From: Tractidigestivibacter scatoligenes
GTDB lineage: Bacteria > Actinomycetota > Coriobacteriia > Coriobacteriales > Atopobiaceae
DNA length: 64,000 bases
Assembly (NCBI RefSeq): GCF_001494635.1
Contig: NZ_LOJF01000009.1
Span: forward strand, 124,001-188,000
Reading direction: 5' to 3'
Numbering within the stretch: the first letter of the stretch is position 1; each line of letters opens with the position of its first letter. Under the pieces are notes generated by a model that made no database searches, was not told the origin of the DNA, and was given only the letters and a program-made list of their open reading frames with translations. Positions 8,877 to 18,435 of the stretch are shown piece after piece. Both the position numbers and the translations under genes were made by a program.

Positions 8877-9584
8877 TTATGCCCCCATAAGAAGGTCGTA
8901 GAGGGAACCGGCCGTTGAATCGAGAATCCATCCCAGGGGATCGACGCCAAAGGCGTAGGGGATGAGGTAGAGCACCACGATGAGGATGGGCATGGCGTAC
9001 TGCTGCACCTGGTAGTAGGCGCGACGAGAGCGCTTGCTCCTAAAGAGGGGCGAGATGACCTTGGAGCCGTCAAGCGGGGGCAGCGGGATGAGGTTGAAGC
9101 ACATGAGCATGAGGTTCACGTAGACGTAGGTAGAGAGAATCATGAGGGTCCAGTACGCCACGTCATACCACGGGTCCACGGCAAGCGAGCCGGACTGGAG
9201 TCCGCTGGTAAATCCCCAGTAGGCAAGCCGCCACACGGCGGCGCCCGCAAGCGCCTGGAGGAAGTTGCAGACAGGCCCCGCAAGCGCCACCAGCGCCTCG
9301 TCGCGGTTGCTCGTCTTGGGGTCGAAGTTCATGGGGTTGTAGGGCACCGGCTTGGCGTAGGCAAAGATGGGCCCGCCAAAGGCGCCCATAATGAGCGGCA
9401 GGAGGATAGAGCCAAAGGGGTCGATGTGCGCGGCTGGGTTGAGCGTGAGGCGCCCGGCGCGCTTGGCCGTGGGGTCCCCAAGGCGGTTGGCCATCCAGCC
9501 ATGGGCCACCTCGTGCGGAATGGCGGAGAGCATGACGAGCCCAACCGAAATGAGAATCGAGATGATGCGCGAGGTCGAGAACAC
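8877..9584 (-). CDS. Site-2-protease-type M50 membrane metalloprotease
   Basis: Polytopic intramembrane zinc protease, 235 residues. The zinc motif HEVAH is at H24-H28 in the first helix, and the second metal-ligand region follows as LNPAAHIDPFGSILLP. A further NLIPLPPLDGSKV motif lies in a later helix. This compact form lacks a PDZ domain, unlike RseP at 43413. The gene is adjacent to scpA, as in many Gram-positive genomes, but its substrate is unknown. The start is GTG 9584 with AAAGGGGCG upstream. Confidence 0.88.
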   Translation of the reverse strand: MFSTSRIISILISVGLVMLSAIPHEVAHGWMANRLGDPTAKRAGRLTLNPAAHIDPFGSILLPLIMGAFGGPIFAYAKPVPYNPMNFDPKTSNRDEALVALAGPVCNFLQALAGAAVWRLAYWGFTSGLQSGSLAVDPWYDVAYWTLMILSTYVYVNLMLMCFNLIPLPPLDGSKVISPLFRSKRSRRAYYQVQQYAMPILIVVLYLIPYAFGVDPLGWILDSTAGSLYDLLMGA

Positions 9585-9603
9585 GTCTTCGCCCCTTTCT
9601 GGC

Positions 9604-9903
9604 CTAGATGCGATAGGCGGCCCTTGCGAGGAGCCAGTCTATGACAAAGAGCGCAACCGCGACAAGGGCGAAGTCTCCCCTGAATGCCCCGCCCATGGGC
9701 GTGCGAAAGACGAGTACCCCCTGGATGGGCTGGGGAATCGCTCCAGTCGCAAGCCCATTCACACCGAGAAGCGCTGTGTGGAGCGTACCCACGTCAAACG
9801 AGTCGACAACCACCAGCACGCAGAGCGCCACGGCAAGCACACGCACGACAACCGCAACAGCGTTGAGGGCTGTGCGCACTCCCATGCGCAAGGGGCTAAG
9901 CAT
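9604..9903 (-). CDS. Small two-to-three-helix membrane protein of unknown function
   Basis: A 99-residue hydrophobic protein. Helices are visible at about residues 12-35 (long Val/Ala/Leu run) and 75-98. No family was recognised with confidence; it vaguely resembles short YggT-like membrane proteins in size only. Its ATG lies within the last codons of the ABC-F gene (8-bp overlap), and it ends 19 bp before the M50 protease start, so it is probably translated from the same message. Codon use matches the neighbours. Confidence 0.65.
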   Translation of the reverse strand: MLSPLRMGVRTALNAVAVVVRVLAVALCVLVVVDSFDVGTLHTALLGVNGLATGAIPQPIQGVLVFRTPMGGAFRGDFALVAVALFVIDWLLARAAYRI

Positions 9904-11899
9904 CCTGCTCGCCCGCCTCCATAGCCTCGGAGAGCTCGAGCCATTCCTGCTCGAGGGCGGGGATCTTCTTGGAGAGTGCGTTGTACTCGCCCATGCACTT
10001 GTTGAAGCGGTCGGTGTCGTTGTAGAGCTCCTCGTCGGCCATGAGCGTCACGAGCTCGTTGTAGCGGTCGTGCGCGGGGCCAAGGGCCGCCTCGACCTCC
10101 TGCAGGCGCTTCTTGGTCTTACGGAGCGCCTTGCTCCTGCGGTTGCGCTCCTCGGCCTCGGCGCGGCGCTGCTCCTTGGTCTTGACGTTGCGGCCCGAGG
10201 TCTGGTCGGGAGCCTCGCTCGCTACCGGTGCGGCCTTTGCCTGCGCCGCCTTGCTCGTGGGCACATCCTGCCCAGCGGCAGCGGCCTCGAGCTCGGCGCG
10301 CTTGAACTGGTAGTACTCGTAGTCGCCGTCGTAGAGCGTCACCTTGTGGTCGCGCACGTCGACCACCTTGTTGGCCACGGCGCGTACGAGGTGCTCGTCG
10401 TGGGAGATGAGCACGATGGTACCGGGGAAGTGAACGAGGGCCTGCTCAAGCACGTCGACCGAGTCGATGTCGAGGTGGTTGGTGGGCTCGTCGAGGCAGA
10501 GCAGCGGGTCTGGAGCCACGAGCATCTTGGCGAGAGCGAGACGTGCCTTCTCGCCACCGGAGAGCACGGAGACCCGCTTGTCCACGTCATCCCCGTGGAA
10601 GAGGAAGGCGCCCAGGAGCCGACGCTCCTCGGAGGTGGTCCAGCCAGGGGCCACGGCGTCCATCTCCTGGAGGACGGTGTTTGCGGGGTCGAGCTGCTCC
10701 AGCTGGTGCTGGGCGTAGTAGGCGCAGGTCACGTTCTGACCAAGCTCAACCGAGCCGGCGTCGGGCGAGAGGTGCCCGTTGATGAGCTTCATGAGCGTGG
10801 ACTTGCCGGCGCCGTTGGGGCCCACGAGCGCCACGTGGTCGCCGCGGTAAAGCGTGAGGTCAACGTGGTCGTAGACGTGGTTCTCGCCAAAGGACTTCGC
10901 GACGTCCTCCAGCTTCACCACCATGTCACCGGTGCGGGGCGGGTCCGGGAACGAGAAGTGCACCTTCTTCGAGCCCTCAGGCAAAATGACGAGCTCACTC
11001 TTGATCTGTTCGATGCGCTTCATGCGCTCCTGGGCCTGGGCGGCCTTCGTGGGCTTGTAGCGGAACTTGTCGACAAAGACCTGCATGTGGGCGATCTCTC
11101 GCTCCTGGGCCGCGCGCTTGGCGCGCATCTGCTCGAGGTTGTCCTCGCGCTGGCGCAGGTAGTCGGAGTAGTTGCCCGTGTAGGTGGTGAGGCGGCGGTT
11201 CTCGACGGCCGCCACGTGGGAGACGCAGGCGTCCATGAAGGAGCGGTCGTGGGAGACGAGAAGCACCGCGCCGTCGTAGGCTGCGAGGAAGTGCTCGAGC
11301 CACTGGACGCTCTCAAGGTCGAGGTGGTTGGTGGGCTCGTCGAGAAGGAGCAGGTCGGGGTGGCGGAGCAACAGCTTGGAGAGGGCGATGCGCATCTGCC
11401 AGCCGCCAGAGAAGTCAGCGGCAGGCTTGTCGAAGTCCTCTATGGGAAAGCCCAGGCCGCCGAGGATCTGGCGCGCGCGGGCGTCGAGCTCGTAGCCGCC
11501 CAGGCGCTCGAAGCGGTCCTGGGCGTGGCCGTAGTCCTCGAGCAGGCGGTCGAGCTCGGGGCCGGGCTTTGTGGTAGAGATCTTCGCCTCGAGCTCGGCA
11601 ACGCGGCGCTCCCAGCCCTTGACCTCGTGCGCGGAGTCCACGACCTCCTGGAGGGCGGTCTTCTCACCGTCGATCTTGGTCTCCTGCTCGAGGTAGCCAA
11701 CGGTGGTCTCCTTGGCAAAGGAGACGGTGCCCTCGTCGGGCGCCTCCTGCCCCATGATGATCTTCAGGAGCGTTGTCTTGCCGGCGCCGTTTGGGCCGAC
11801 GAGCGCCCAGCGCTCACCGGCGTTGAGCTGCAGCGTTGCCTGCGTGTAGAGGACCCTTCCGCCAAAGGACTTGGTAATCTTGTCTGCGAGTGCTATCAC
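9896..11899 (-). CDS. ABC-F family ATPase (translation factor / ribosome protection type)
   Basis: Soluble tandem ABC ATPase without membrane domains, about 667 residues. The first nucleotide-binding domain has Walker [13 protein letters not shown] and signature FSGGWQMRI; the second has [12 protein letters not shown] and LSGGEKARL. Both Walker B regions read [11 protein letters not shown] or [11 protein letters not shown]. The interdomain linker is charged and helical, and the C-terminal 130 residues form a coiled-coil-like extension. Such proteins act on the ribosomal E site; whether this one is an EttA/Uup-like housekeeping factor or an antibiotic-resistance factor is not clear. GTG 11899 is the preferred start because a terminator hairpin covers 11927-11954; a TTG at 11929 is in frame but lies in that hairpin. 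Confidence 0.9.
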   Translation of the reverse strand: MIALADKITKSFGGRVLYTQATLQLNAGERWALVGPNGAGKTTLLKIIMGQEAPDEGTVSFAKETTVGYLEQETKIDGEKTALQEVVDSAHEVKGWERRVAELEAKISTTKPGPELDRLLEDYGHAQDRFERLGGYELDARARQILGGLGFPIEDFDKPAADFSGGWQMRIALSKLLLRHPDLLLLDEPTNHLDLESVQWLEHFLAAYDGAVLLVSHDRSFMDACVSHVAAVENRRLTTYTGNYSDYLRQREDNLEQMRAKRAAQEREIAHMQVFVDKFRYKPTKAAQAQERMKRIEQIKSELVILPEGSKKVHFSFPDPPRTGDMVVKLEDVAKSFGENHVYDHVDLTLYRGDHVALVGPNGAGKSTLMKLINGHLSPDAGSVELGQNVTCAYYAQHQLEQLDPANTVLQEMDAVAPGWTTSEERRLLGAFLFHGDDVDKRVSVLSGGEKARLALAKMLVAPDPLLCLDEPTNHLDIDSVDVLEQALVHFPGTIVLISHDEHLVRAVANKVVDVRDHKVTLYDGDYEYYQFKRAELEAAAAGQDVPTSKAAQAKAAPVASEAPDQTSGRNVKTKEQRRAEAEERNRRSKALRKTKKRLQEVEAALGPAHDRYNELVTLMADEELYNDTDRFNKCMGEYNALSKKIPALEQEWLELSEAMEAGEQDA

Positions 11900-11926
11900 G
11901 AGCTGTTCTGTTCCGTCCTTCTCAAG

Positions 11927-11954
11927 CAAGGCCGTCGGAACCCCGACGGCCTTG
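11927..11954 (-). terminator. Hairpin between the VOC gene and the ABC-F gene
   Basis: A perfect 12-bp stem (CAAGGCCGTCGG with its complement) around a 4-nt loop. It lies 36 bp past the stop of the VOC-family gene on the minus strand and just before the ABC-F start. The U tract is weak, so it may terminate only partly or act as an attenuator. Confidence 0.7.
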
Positions 11955-11989
11955 CGGGTGTGCTGTAGGTGTTGGCGCGATGCCTGGCG

Positions 11990-12367
11990 CTACTCGTCTA
12001 CCGTCAGGTGGATCGAGAAGCCGCCGATCTCGTCCTTGAAGTAGATGAGGTGGGTGGAGCCGTCCGGGAACTTGGCACGGGACTCCTCGTTGAACTCGAA
12101 GCCGCGGTCCTCGAACCACTTCTGGGCAGCGTCGATGTCATCGACGTGGAAGCCGATGTGGCCCTTCTCGCCACGGCCGGCGCCCTTCATGATCTCGATG
12201 TAGGTGTCGACGAAGTACGACGGAGCAAGCTCCGTGGTGCCAAGGCCGAGAAGGGTTCCCAGCTGCTTGGTGATCTTCTCGGCGTTCTCCGGCGTGCCGC
12301 CGTTGATGCCCACGTGCGCAAGGCGCAGGCCAAGTGCCTTCTTAGGATCTTCCTCCGTGGCTGCCAT
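11990..12367 (-). CDS. VOC (glyoxalase-fold) family protein
   Basis: A 125-residue protein with one vicinal-oxygen-chelate fold: LRLAHVGINGG near the start and GHIGFHVDDIDAAQKWFEDRGFEF in the second half, ending in a strand with GGFSIHLTVDE. The metal ligands and substrate are not assigned, so lactoylglutathione lyase function should not be assumed. I chose ATG 12367 because GGGAGGGG lies upstream; the frame continues to 12463 but without a better site. It is monocistronic by appearance, with its own putative promoter and a terminator. Confidence 0.75.
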   Translation of the reverse strand: MAATEEDPKKALGLRLAHVGINGGTPENAEKITKQLGTLLGLGTTELAPSYFVDTYIEIMKGAGRGEKGHIGFHVDDIDAAQKWFEDRGFEFNEESRAKFPDGSTHLIYFKDEIGGFSIHLTVDE

Positions 12368-12419
12368 GCTGACCAACCCCTCCCGCGCTTTGAATGTCCC
12401 ACATGCTAACGAGCTCCAT

Positions 12420-12439
12420 GTCCCTTTAGTATATGGGAC
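12420..12439 (-). promoter_or_regulatory. Probable -10 element within a short inverted repeat upstream of the VOC gene
   Basis: On the minus strand a perfect TATACT -10 hexamer (12428-12433) is enclosed by GTCCC/GGGAC arms. No good -35 box is visible 16-18 bp upstream. The arrangement could be an operator overlapping the promoter. Confidence 0.4.
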
Positions 12440-12487
12440 CTGTTTGGATACGCGAGCGCCCATGAAGACCGCTGCAGCACATTACCA

Positions 12488-14158
12488 TCAAACTGGCAAT
12501 TCGAGTCCGGTCTTCAATCCGAAAAATAGTGCAGCACTAAGTCCGGATACGAAAAAGAACGAGAAGGCCAGGGTGCTGTCCCAATCGCTGCCATTGCTAT
12601 GCGCTATGGCAAAAACGATGAAAAGCAGTACCAAAGACCCAATGAAGAATATGAGGCTCCCGATATAGGCTCCCCTGGAAAAGAAGCAGAGAAAATCCTC
12701 TTTGAAGTATCGTTTGTCCCCCTCGAGTGCATACACAACAGCTGCGCAAACAGCCGGTGAAAGCAAGACGAGGTAACCGGGGTTATCAAATGAAGCCAAG
12801 CTAATCCCGCTGGGCGTTGGATAGAATTTGATGGCAACCATAGAAGCCAAAAGCGCAATCACCAGAAGTGCCCAAATAACGCCCACTACCGCAGAAAGCC
12901 CGGACAAAAATGACTCTGCAGAAGTCTTATCGCGCTGAGACGCCTCTTCGTCTGTGACTGGAGTCGCCTGCACCCTGCTAGTCGCCACGCCATCGATTCT
13001 CATTGCTGCATTGTTATTAGCATAGTCGGACATAGGATCTTGTCCGGTTATGCGTTCTGGCTGACGATCCGTGCCGGTCCAACCCGAACCAACCGTTTGC
13101 TCAGGTGACTCGGCTTGAGCCTCATCTGCTCTTCCAGGGACGGCGCCGAATCCCTTTCCGATTGTAGCTTCCCCGGTTTCTTCCCAATTGGTGTCGGGCG
13201 AATCTGACTGAAGGTCTGTATTAACTTGGGTCGGCTCTACCGATTCCAATCTGGTTGCTTTCCCGTCAAGAAACGAATCTAGGTCTGCCACCATTTCCGC
13301 GGCGTTCTGGTAGCGGTCTCCCGGCCTGTAGGCGCACGCCTTCAGGACTATCCGGGAGAGCTCCGCTGGGCATCCCTCGGGGGCGGGGATCTCTTCGCCG
13401 GAGAGCCTCCTGGCCTCCGCGCGTGCGGCGTCGTCTGCGGTGAGCATGCCCTTCGGCATGAAGGGCAGCCGGTACCCGTCCAGCATCCACCACATCACGA
13501 GCCCGAGGGAGTAGATGTCGACCGTCTCGCCGTAGCGTCCCTTGGTAACCTCTGGCGCCATGAAGGTGGCGGTCCCCGCCATGGTGGCGGTCATGGTGCC
13601 ATCGAAGCTGCGGGCCACTCCGAAGTCGCCGAGCTTGAAGTGGCCGAAATTATCGACCATGATGTTGGCTGGCTTCACGTCGCGGTGGACGACGCCCTCC
13701 CCCTCGCAAGCGGCAAGGGCCCTCGCGACGTCGCGGCCGACGCGCGCCGCGTCGCTGGGGCCGACTTCCCTCCCCCTCACCCATTGGGGAAGCGGCGTGA
13801 GGAGCTCCATGCGGATGAACACGTCGTAGCCGGGATCGTTTTTTCGCGCGACCTTCTCCACGTCCTTGACCGAGACGACGTTTGGGTGAGAGAGCCCCGC
13901 CATGATCTGGTACTCGCGCAGGACTGCGTCCGCCCGGTCCCCGTATGTCTGGGAGAGGGTCCTCTCGTCGTACGCGAGGCTGAGGGAGTCGTCCCAGCCC
14001 TCCTCCGGGGGCACTCCCACCACCTTGAGCGCGCAGCGCTCCGGCTTCCCCGCAAGCTCGCGCTCAATCTCCCACACGCTTCCGTAGGAGCCTCGGCCGA
14101 GCAGACGGACCGCCCGCCAGCCGGGCCAGGGAATCTGGACGTCGGGAGATTCTGCCAT
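12488..14158 (-). CDS. Ser/Thr protein kinase K1, with C-terminal membrane helices
   Basis: Hanks-type kinase of 556 residues. An N-terminal IPWPGW motif (residues 9-14) leads into a glycine loop GRGSYGSVWE, ATP-binding K45, catalytic HRD at 158-160, DFG at 178-180 and MAPEV, so it looks active. An extra segment of about 30 residues sits between K45 and helix C, as in all six kinases here. The linker (about 300-420) carries the shared motif TNWEETGEATIGKGFG near residue 321 and a second EQTVG. About four transmembrane helices fill residues 425-555, leaving little extracytoplasmic material. ATG 14158 follows AGGAGC. It is the last gene of the kinase array. The partner and signal are unknown; the location suggests control of the type VII locus. 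Confidence 0.88.
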   Translation of the reverse strand: MAESPDVQIPWPGWRAVRLLGRGSYGSVWEIERELAGKPERCALKVVGVPPEEGWDDSLSLAYDERTLSQTYGDRADAVLREYQIMAGLSHPNVVSVKDVEKVARKNDPGYDVFIRMELLTPLPQWVRGREVGPSDAARVGRDVARALAACEGEGVVHRDVKPANIMVDNFGHFKLGDFGVARSFDGTMTATMAGTATFMAPEVTKGRYGETVDIYSLGLVMWWMLDGYRLPFMPKGMLTADDAARAEARRLSGEEIPAPEGCPAELSRIVLKACAYRPGDRYQNAAEMVADLDSFLDGKATRLESVEPTQVNTDLQSDSPDTNWEETGEATIGKGFGAVPGRADEAQAESPEQTVGSGWTGTDRQPERITGQDPMSDYANNNAAMRIDGVATSRVQATPVTDEEASQRDKTSAESFLSGLSAVVGVIWALLVIALLASMVAIKFYPTPSGISLASFDNPGYLVLLSPAVCAAVVYALEGDKRYFKEDFLCFFSRGAYIGSLIFFIGSLVLLFIVFAIAHSNGSDWDSTLAFSFFFVSGLSAALFFGLKTGLELPV

Positions 14159-14217
14159 GGTTCTGCTCCTTACGGGGTTTGTGCGGGTGGGCGCACGGGT
14201 TTGATATCACCAATACA

Positions 14218-14235
14218 TTACACCCATACGTATAG
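14218..14235. promoter_or_regulatory. Conserved ATACGTAT palindromic element upstream of kinase K1
   Basis: Reads TTACACCCATACGTATAG on the plus strand, 60 bp upstream of K1 and matching 16 of 18 positions of a second copy at 18436-18453 upstream of kinase K3. The centre ATACGTAT is a perfect palindrome, as for a dimeric regulator. No such element is seen before the other four kinases. Confidence 0.5.
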
Positions 14236-14306
14236 CCTACGCGCAGCCGAGTTTGTGGCTACTGACTCCGCGGGCGCCATAAGGACTCGACAAGCTCAAT
14301 CAGAGA

Positions 14307-16304
14307 TCAGCCGGCGCCGACGGTTTTCCCGGCTTCCTCGTCTGGCCACGAACTGCTACTTCGCGCTCTTCCAAAGCCTCTGCCAATGGTGGCGTAACCC
14401 TCCTCGCCCCAGTTGACATCGTCTGCCTGTGCATTATTGGCTGCACCGTTCTCGCCTCTCATGTTTGCATTATTCGCAGGTGCAGGCTGACCATCGCCCC
14501 GGCCGGAGAAAGTGAGCCTTACGTAAAGCGAACCAGGGGAATCGCTGGCGTCTCGCGCACCAAGCCCGCGCACGCGCAACGTCATCCCGTCCCTCGCGTT
14601 GGCTGGGACGGCAAGGCGAACTGTCCTGCCGTTTGGTCCTTCGAACGAGACCTTCTCGCCCCTGTCTGACGGTACGACGTAAAGGCTCGTACGCACATCC
14701 GTACCGCTCTGAACGTACTGGGCATGTGCCCTCTTGACAGCGGGAACCTCTCCACAGGGCTTCTCACCACTCACCGTCGGATTTCCCGAAGCCTCTTTCT
14801 GTTGAGGCTTGGGGGATGACGAGGGTTTCTGCTTTGAAGACGACGAGGGGTTCTTCTCCGTCACTCTCAGGACCGGTTGCCCGACCTTGAGCTGTGCATC
14901 CTCACTTACGACGGGAATCAGCGCGCTGACCGTGTTCTCCTTGGTAAAGCTGGCGTCTAACCAGACTGATCCGAGCTGCGTGAGCGGGGATGGCACGTCC
15001 ATGAGACGGTCGCCCGCCCTCACCTGGTCCCCCTCCTTAACGTGGACCTCGGAAACTACTGTTGCAGAGTCCTGGTAGATGTAGGCAAGGACGCTGGTCT
15101 TAACAAGATCGTTCTGGATTTCAAAGAGCCTGGGGTCCTCTTTGGTGTCCACCATCGTGACTGTGCCCGACACGGGGGAAGCGAGGTATTTGGAATAGAG
15201 GGTGTCAGTGCGTAGGATGCATAGTTTGACAAACTCATTGCTTATCCAGTATCCCTCCCAGAGCGGTTCGTCCACCGCACCCTTGAAGAAGTCATTGCCC
15301 TTGTTCACTTCGCCCGAGGCGGGCGAGAAGACAAAGGGGGCGGTGGGAGCAGCTGGTTCTTGGCTGGGAACATCGTTCTTCTCGGTTACCTGAGGGTCCC
15401 CTCCCCCAGAGAGCAGCAGGTCAAGGTCATCGAGAAGGTCTCGTGCCGACTGGTAGCGATCGGCCGCGCTGTATGCGCAGCAGCGCAGCACGATGCGTCC
15501 CATGTTGGGAGGACAACCAGGCGGAACGGGAATGCGTTCTCCAGTGAGCCTGCGACGCTCGGCATGAGAGTAGTCACCTGGCGAGAGCTTGCCTTTTGTC
15601 ATAAACGGCAGGCGGTATTCGTTAAGCGCCCAGTACATCACGAGACCAAGGGAGTATATGTCGACGGTCCTGCCATACTTCTCTCTCTTTACGACCTCGG
15701 GTGCCATGTAGGTGGCGGTGCCGGCCACGGTCGCCGTGTGAGTGCCCTCCATGGTGCGGGCCACTCCAAAGTCCCCGAGCTTGAAGTTGCCCCACTCGTT
15801 GACCATGATGTTTGCGGGCTTAATGTCTCGGTGGACGATGCCTCGCACCTCGCACGCAACGAGAGCCGTCGCAATATCATGACCAAGCCTTGCCACTTCG
15901 CGCCACGAGAGCTTGCGCCCGTCTATCCACTTGACTAGGGGTGTGAGAAGCTCCATCCGTATATAGACATCCCATCCGGGGCCGCTCGGTTGCCTAGTGA
16001 TGGAGATGTCTTGGCAGGCGACCACGTTTGGGTGGTTGCCGATTGCCTGCACGAGCTGGTACTCCCTGACGAACTCCCTCGCTTGGTCGCCGTAGCTCCT
16101 CGAGAGCGTGCCCTCGTCGTAGCCCATGGCATAGCTGTCGGCTGAGGCGTCAAAGGGCACGGAGATGACCTTGAGCGCGCTCTTCTCGGTGAACCCCTCG
16201 ACATCGCGCTCTATTTCCCATACGCTGCCGTAGCCGCCCCGCCCTATACGGCGAACTGGCGTCCAGCCAGGCCAAGGAATCCTAATGTTGGAGCTGTAGT
16301 TCAT
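14307..16304 (-). CDS. Ser/Thr protein kinase K2 with lipoyl-like and DnaJ-C-like domains
   Basis: A 665-residue kinase. IPWPGW, GRGGYGSVWE, ALKV lysine, VHRDIKPAN, LGDFGVAR and MAPEV are all intact within residues 1-290. A beta-rich biotinyl/lipoyl or HlyD-like segment follows (about 370-480, SPVSGTV ... KEGDQVRAGDRLMDV). Residues about 535-600 resemble the C-terminal client-binding domain of DnaJ (RLAVPANARDGMTLRVRGLG). No transmembrane helix is evident, so it is probably cytosolic. The shared motif VNWGEEGYATIGRGFG is not next to the kinase as in the paralogues but at the extreme C-terminus, where the chain ends in GKTVGAG. ATG 16304 is chosen for its GGGAGAAG site; the frame is open to 16490. 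Confidence 0.85.
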   Translation of the reverse strand: MNYSSNIRIPWPGWTPVRRIGRGGYGSVWEIERDVEGFTEKSALKVISVPFDASADSYAMGYDEGTLSRSYGDQAREFVREYQLVQAIGNHPNVVACQDISITRQPSGPGWDVYIRMELLTPLVKWIDGRKLSWREVARLGHDIATALVACEVRGIVHRDIKPANIMVNEWGNFKLGDFGVARTMEGTHTATVAGTATYMAPEVVKREKYGRTVDIYSLGLVMYWALNEYRLPFMTKGKLSPGDYSHAERRRLTGERIPVPPGCPPNMGRIVLRCCAYSAADRYQSARDLLDDLDLLLSGGGDPQVTEKNDVPSQEPAAPTAPFVFSPASGEVNKGNDFFKGAVDEPLWEGYWISNEFVKLCILRTDTLYSKYLASPVSGTVTMVDTKEDPRLFEIQNDLVKTSVLAYIYQDSATVVSEVHVKEGDQVRAGDRLMDVPSPLTQLGSVWLDASFTKENTVSALIPVVSEDAQLKVGQPVLRVTEKNPSSSSKQKPSSSPKPQQKEASGNPTVSGEKPCGEVPAVKRAHAQYVQSGTDVRTSLYVVPSDRGEKVSFEGPNGRTVRLAVPANARDGMTLRVRGLGARDASDSPGSLYVRLTFSGRGDGQPAPANNANMRGENGAANNAQADDVNWGEEGYATIGRGFGRARSSSSWPDEEAGKTVGAG

Positions 16305-16398
16305 ACAGTCTTCTCCCACGTTGTACATTCGCAAACAATCTCTCGTCCATCGGGCGTCAGAAGGTTGCGAACGACCTGCCTTGACTTCGATTGAGGCT

Positions 16399-18372
16399 TC
16401 AGATAACGTCGCGCCACGCCAAAACTGCAATGGCCACCCCGATGCCAAAGCCGATGACCGCACCGACTGATCCACCACTCTCAAACCCAATGCCCGGGCC
16501 GATAAGGCAAGGGAAAAGCATCACGAATAGCAGATCCCCGACACACTTTTTGCCGTCCTTGGGGTTCTGCGACGGCTTGGACTCCTCCTTCAGCGTGCTG
16601 ACTGCGGCTTTGGAGGACCTGGCAGATATCGACTCCTGGGTGGAAATAATTGCGTCGCCTGTCTTTACTCTCGTCCCGACGCTTACGGTAGGTCTAAGCG
16701 AAGCGGGCGCGTGGTGAACCGCAACGCAAACCCACAATGTGTTACTGTGTCCCACCTGGTCCGTGTCAATGAGGAGCAGGGGTCCGCCAACTACGACCTC
16801 CTTGTCAGTCGTGTAGAGGGGATAGACGGCGTCATTATCGTTAGCTTTAAAGTCTCGGTATTCGTCCAGCAAGTTCCAACTGACGTTTACATCAATACCG
16901 TCATTGGTGAGAATTGTTACACCATCTAGCCTTTCGTTTGAATAGCTCCAGCCCTCGTATGCAACCTTGCCCCGTACAGGCGCCACGACCATGAGATCGT
17001 TGCCGGATACAATCGCGTCAGTCTCAATCGCTATTTTGAGCTTGCCAATGCTGAAATCCGAAACACTCACCACCGTGCCGGCAACGGGCGAAGTTACGAT
17101 CTCCTCCCCCTTCTGGATTACGATCTTCTCTCCCTTCTGGACCGCCGCCCGACTCAATACGTTGACGAGATTCTTTTTTGCCGACGCGGTAAACGAGGTG
17201 ACTTCGACGGGCTTGGGGATCCTCCTAGTTGTCGGGGTCACGGTAGCGTGTGGCGACTGGACGCTCGTCGGTGTCCTGCCCACGGTTGCTGGCTCGTCAT
17301 GAAAAGAGTTTGCATGTATAGCCGAATTGACGCCGAATCTCTTCCCCACGGTGGCGTCGGTCGTCTCACCCCAGTCGGTGTCGTTGGGGGTATCGGCGTT
17401 AGGGCTGCTCTGTTGCACAGCAACGTCAACTTCGACCTTTGGGGTTACAGTGGAGCCTGATAGGACGCCGCCGGCAAGGAACGCTTCAAGGTCGGTAACC
17501 ATCTCGGCAGCGGATTGGTAGCGGTCCTCAGGTCGGAAGGCGCAGGCGCGAAGGACGATGCGGACGAACGCGTCTGGGCAGCCGGCCGGTGCGGGGATAC
17601 TTTCGCCCGCGAGCCTCCTCGCCTCTGCGCGGGCAACGTCACCGGAGGCAAGCCTGCCAGCGGGCATGAACGGTAGCCTGTAGTCGTTGAGCAGCCACCA
17701 CATAACAAGGCCGAGCGAGTAGATGTCGACGGTCTGGTTGTAGCGATCGTGACGGATGACCTCCGGCGCCATGTAGGTCTCGGTGCCGGCCGTGGTTGCG
17801 GTTCGCGTGCCCTCAAGGGTGCGAGCCACGCCGAAGTCACCGAGCTTGAAGTTGCCCCACTCGTCTACCATGATGTTCTCGGGCTTCACGTCGCGGTGAA
17901 CGATGCCTCGGGACTCGCAGGCCGAGAGGGCTCGCGCTACATCGCGGCCAATACGAGCCGCGTCACGGACGGCGATTTCCTTTCCCCGTACCCACCTGGT
18001 GAGCGGCGTCAGGAGCTCCATGCGTATGAGGACGTCGTAGCCCGGCTCGCCCACGCGCGCAATCTTAGCGAAGTCCCTGCACGAGACCACGTTGGGGTGC
18101 GAGGAGAGCCCAGCCATGAGGCGGTACTCCCTCAGCACCGCGTCCGCTCTCTCATCGTATGTGGCAGAGAGGGTCCCCTCGTCATATCCAAGACCGAGCG
18201 AGTCATCGGCCTCGCCTTCTGGGGGCACGCCTATCACCTTGAGCGCACCGCGTTCGGAATCGCCCGCCACATCGCGCTCGATCTCCCAAACGCTGCCGTA
18301 GGTACCGTGCCCCAGACGGCTCACCACGCGCCAGCCGGGCCAGGGAATCTCTACGTCAAGGTTCTCAGACAT
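16399..18372 (-). CDS. Ser/Thr protein kinase K3 with EIIA/hybrid-motif-like domain and C-terminal membrane hairpin
   Basis: A 657-residue kinase with intact GHGTYGSVWE loop, ALKV lysine, VHRDVKPEN, DFG and MAPEV motifs. The linker near residue 330 has the shared TDWGETTDATVGKRFG motif and a later PATVG. Residues about 420-580 contain two consecutive barrel-sandwich segments resembling the glucose-type PTS EIIA/lipoyl hybrid fold: SPVAGTVVSVSD, MVVAPVRGKVAYE, DGVTILTNDGIDVNV and RVKTGDAIIS. The catalytic histidine of EIIA is not evident, so a binding rather than phosphotransfer role is likely. Two short glycine-rich hydrophobic helices end the protein (about 622-655). ATG 18372 follows GGAGCG. 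Confidence 0.85.
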   Translation of the reverse strand: MSENLDVEIPWPGWRVVSRLGHGTYGSVWEIERDVAGDSERGALKVIGVPPEGEADDSLGLGYDEGTLSATYDERADAVLREYRLMAGLSSHPNVVSCRDFAKIARVGEPGYDVLIRMELLTPLTRWVRGKEIAVRDAARIGRDVARALSACESRGIVHRDVKPENIMVDEWGNFKLGDFGVARTLEGTRTATTAGTETYMAPEVIRHDRYNQTVDIYSLGLVMWWLLNDYRLPFMPAGRLASGDVARAEARRLAGESIPAPAGCPDAFVRIVLRACAFRPEDRYQSAAEMVTDLEAFLAGGVLSGSTVTPKVEVDVAVQQSSPNADTPNDTDWGETTDATVGKRFGVNSAIHANSFHDEPATVGRTPTSVQSPHATVTPTTRRIPKPVEVTSFTASAKKNLVNVLSRAAVQKGEKIVIQKGEEIVTSPVAGTVVSVSDFSIGKLKIAIETDAIVSGNDLMVVAPVRGKVAYEGWSYSNERLDGVTILTNDGIDVNVSWNLLDEYRDFKANDNDAVYPLYTTDKEVVVGGPLLLIDTDQVGHSNTLWVCVAVHHAPASLRPTVSVGTRVKTGDAIISTQESISARSSKAAVSTLKEESKPSQNPKDGKKCVGDLLFVMLFPCLIGPGIGFESGGSVGAVIGFGIGVAIAVLAWRDVI

Positions 18373-18435
18373 GGCTTCGCTCCTGATTGGGTTCGACTCG
18401 GGATGACGAACAGATCATAAGGTTACTTGATTACG

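Noticed and set aside
9641-11968. 775-residue plus-strand open frame
   Set aside because: Antisense to the ABC-F gene, same Val/Leu/Gly-rich artefact character, no recognisable domain or ribosome-binding site.
16305-16490. Longer N-terminus for kinase K2
   Set aside because: It would overlap the 3' end of K3 and lacks homology; GGGAGAAG before ATG 16304 and the shared PWPGW start favour the short form.
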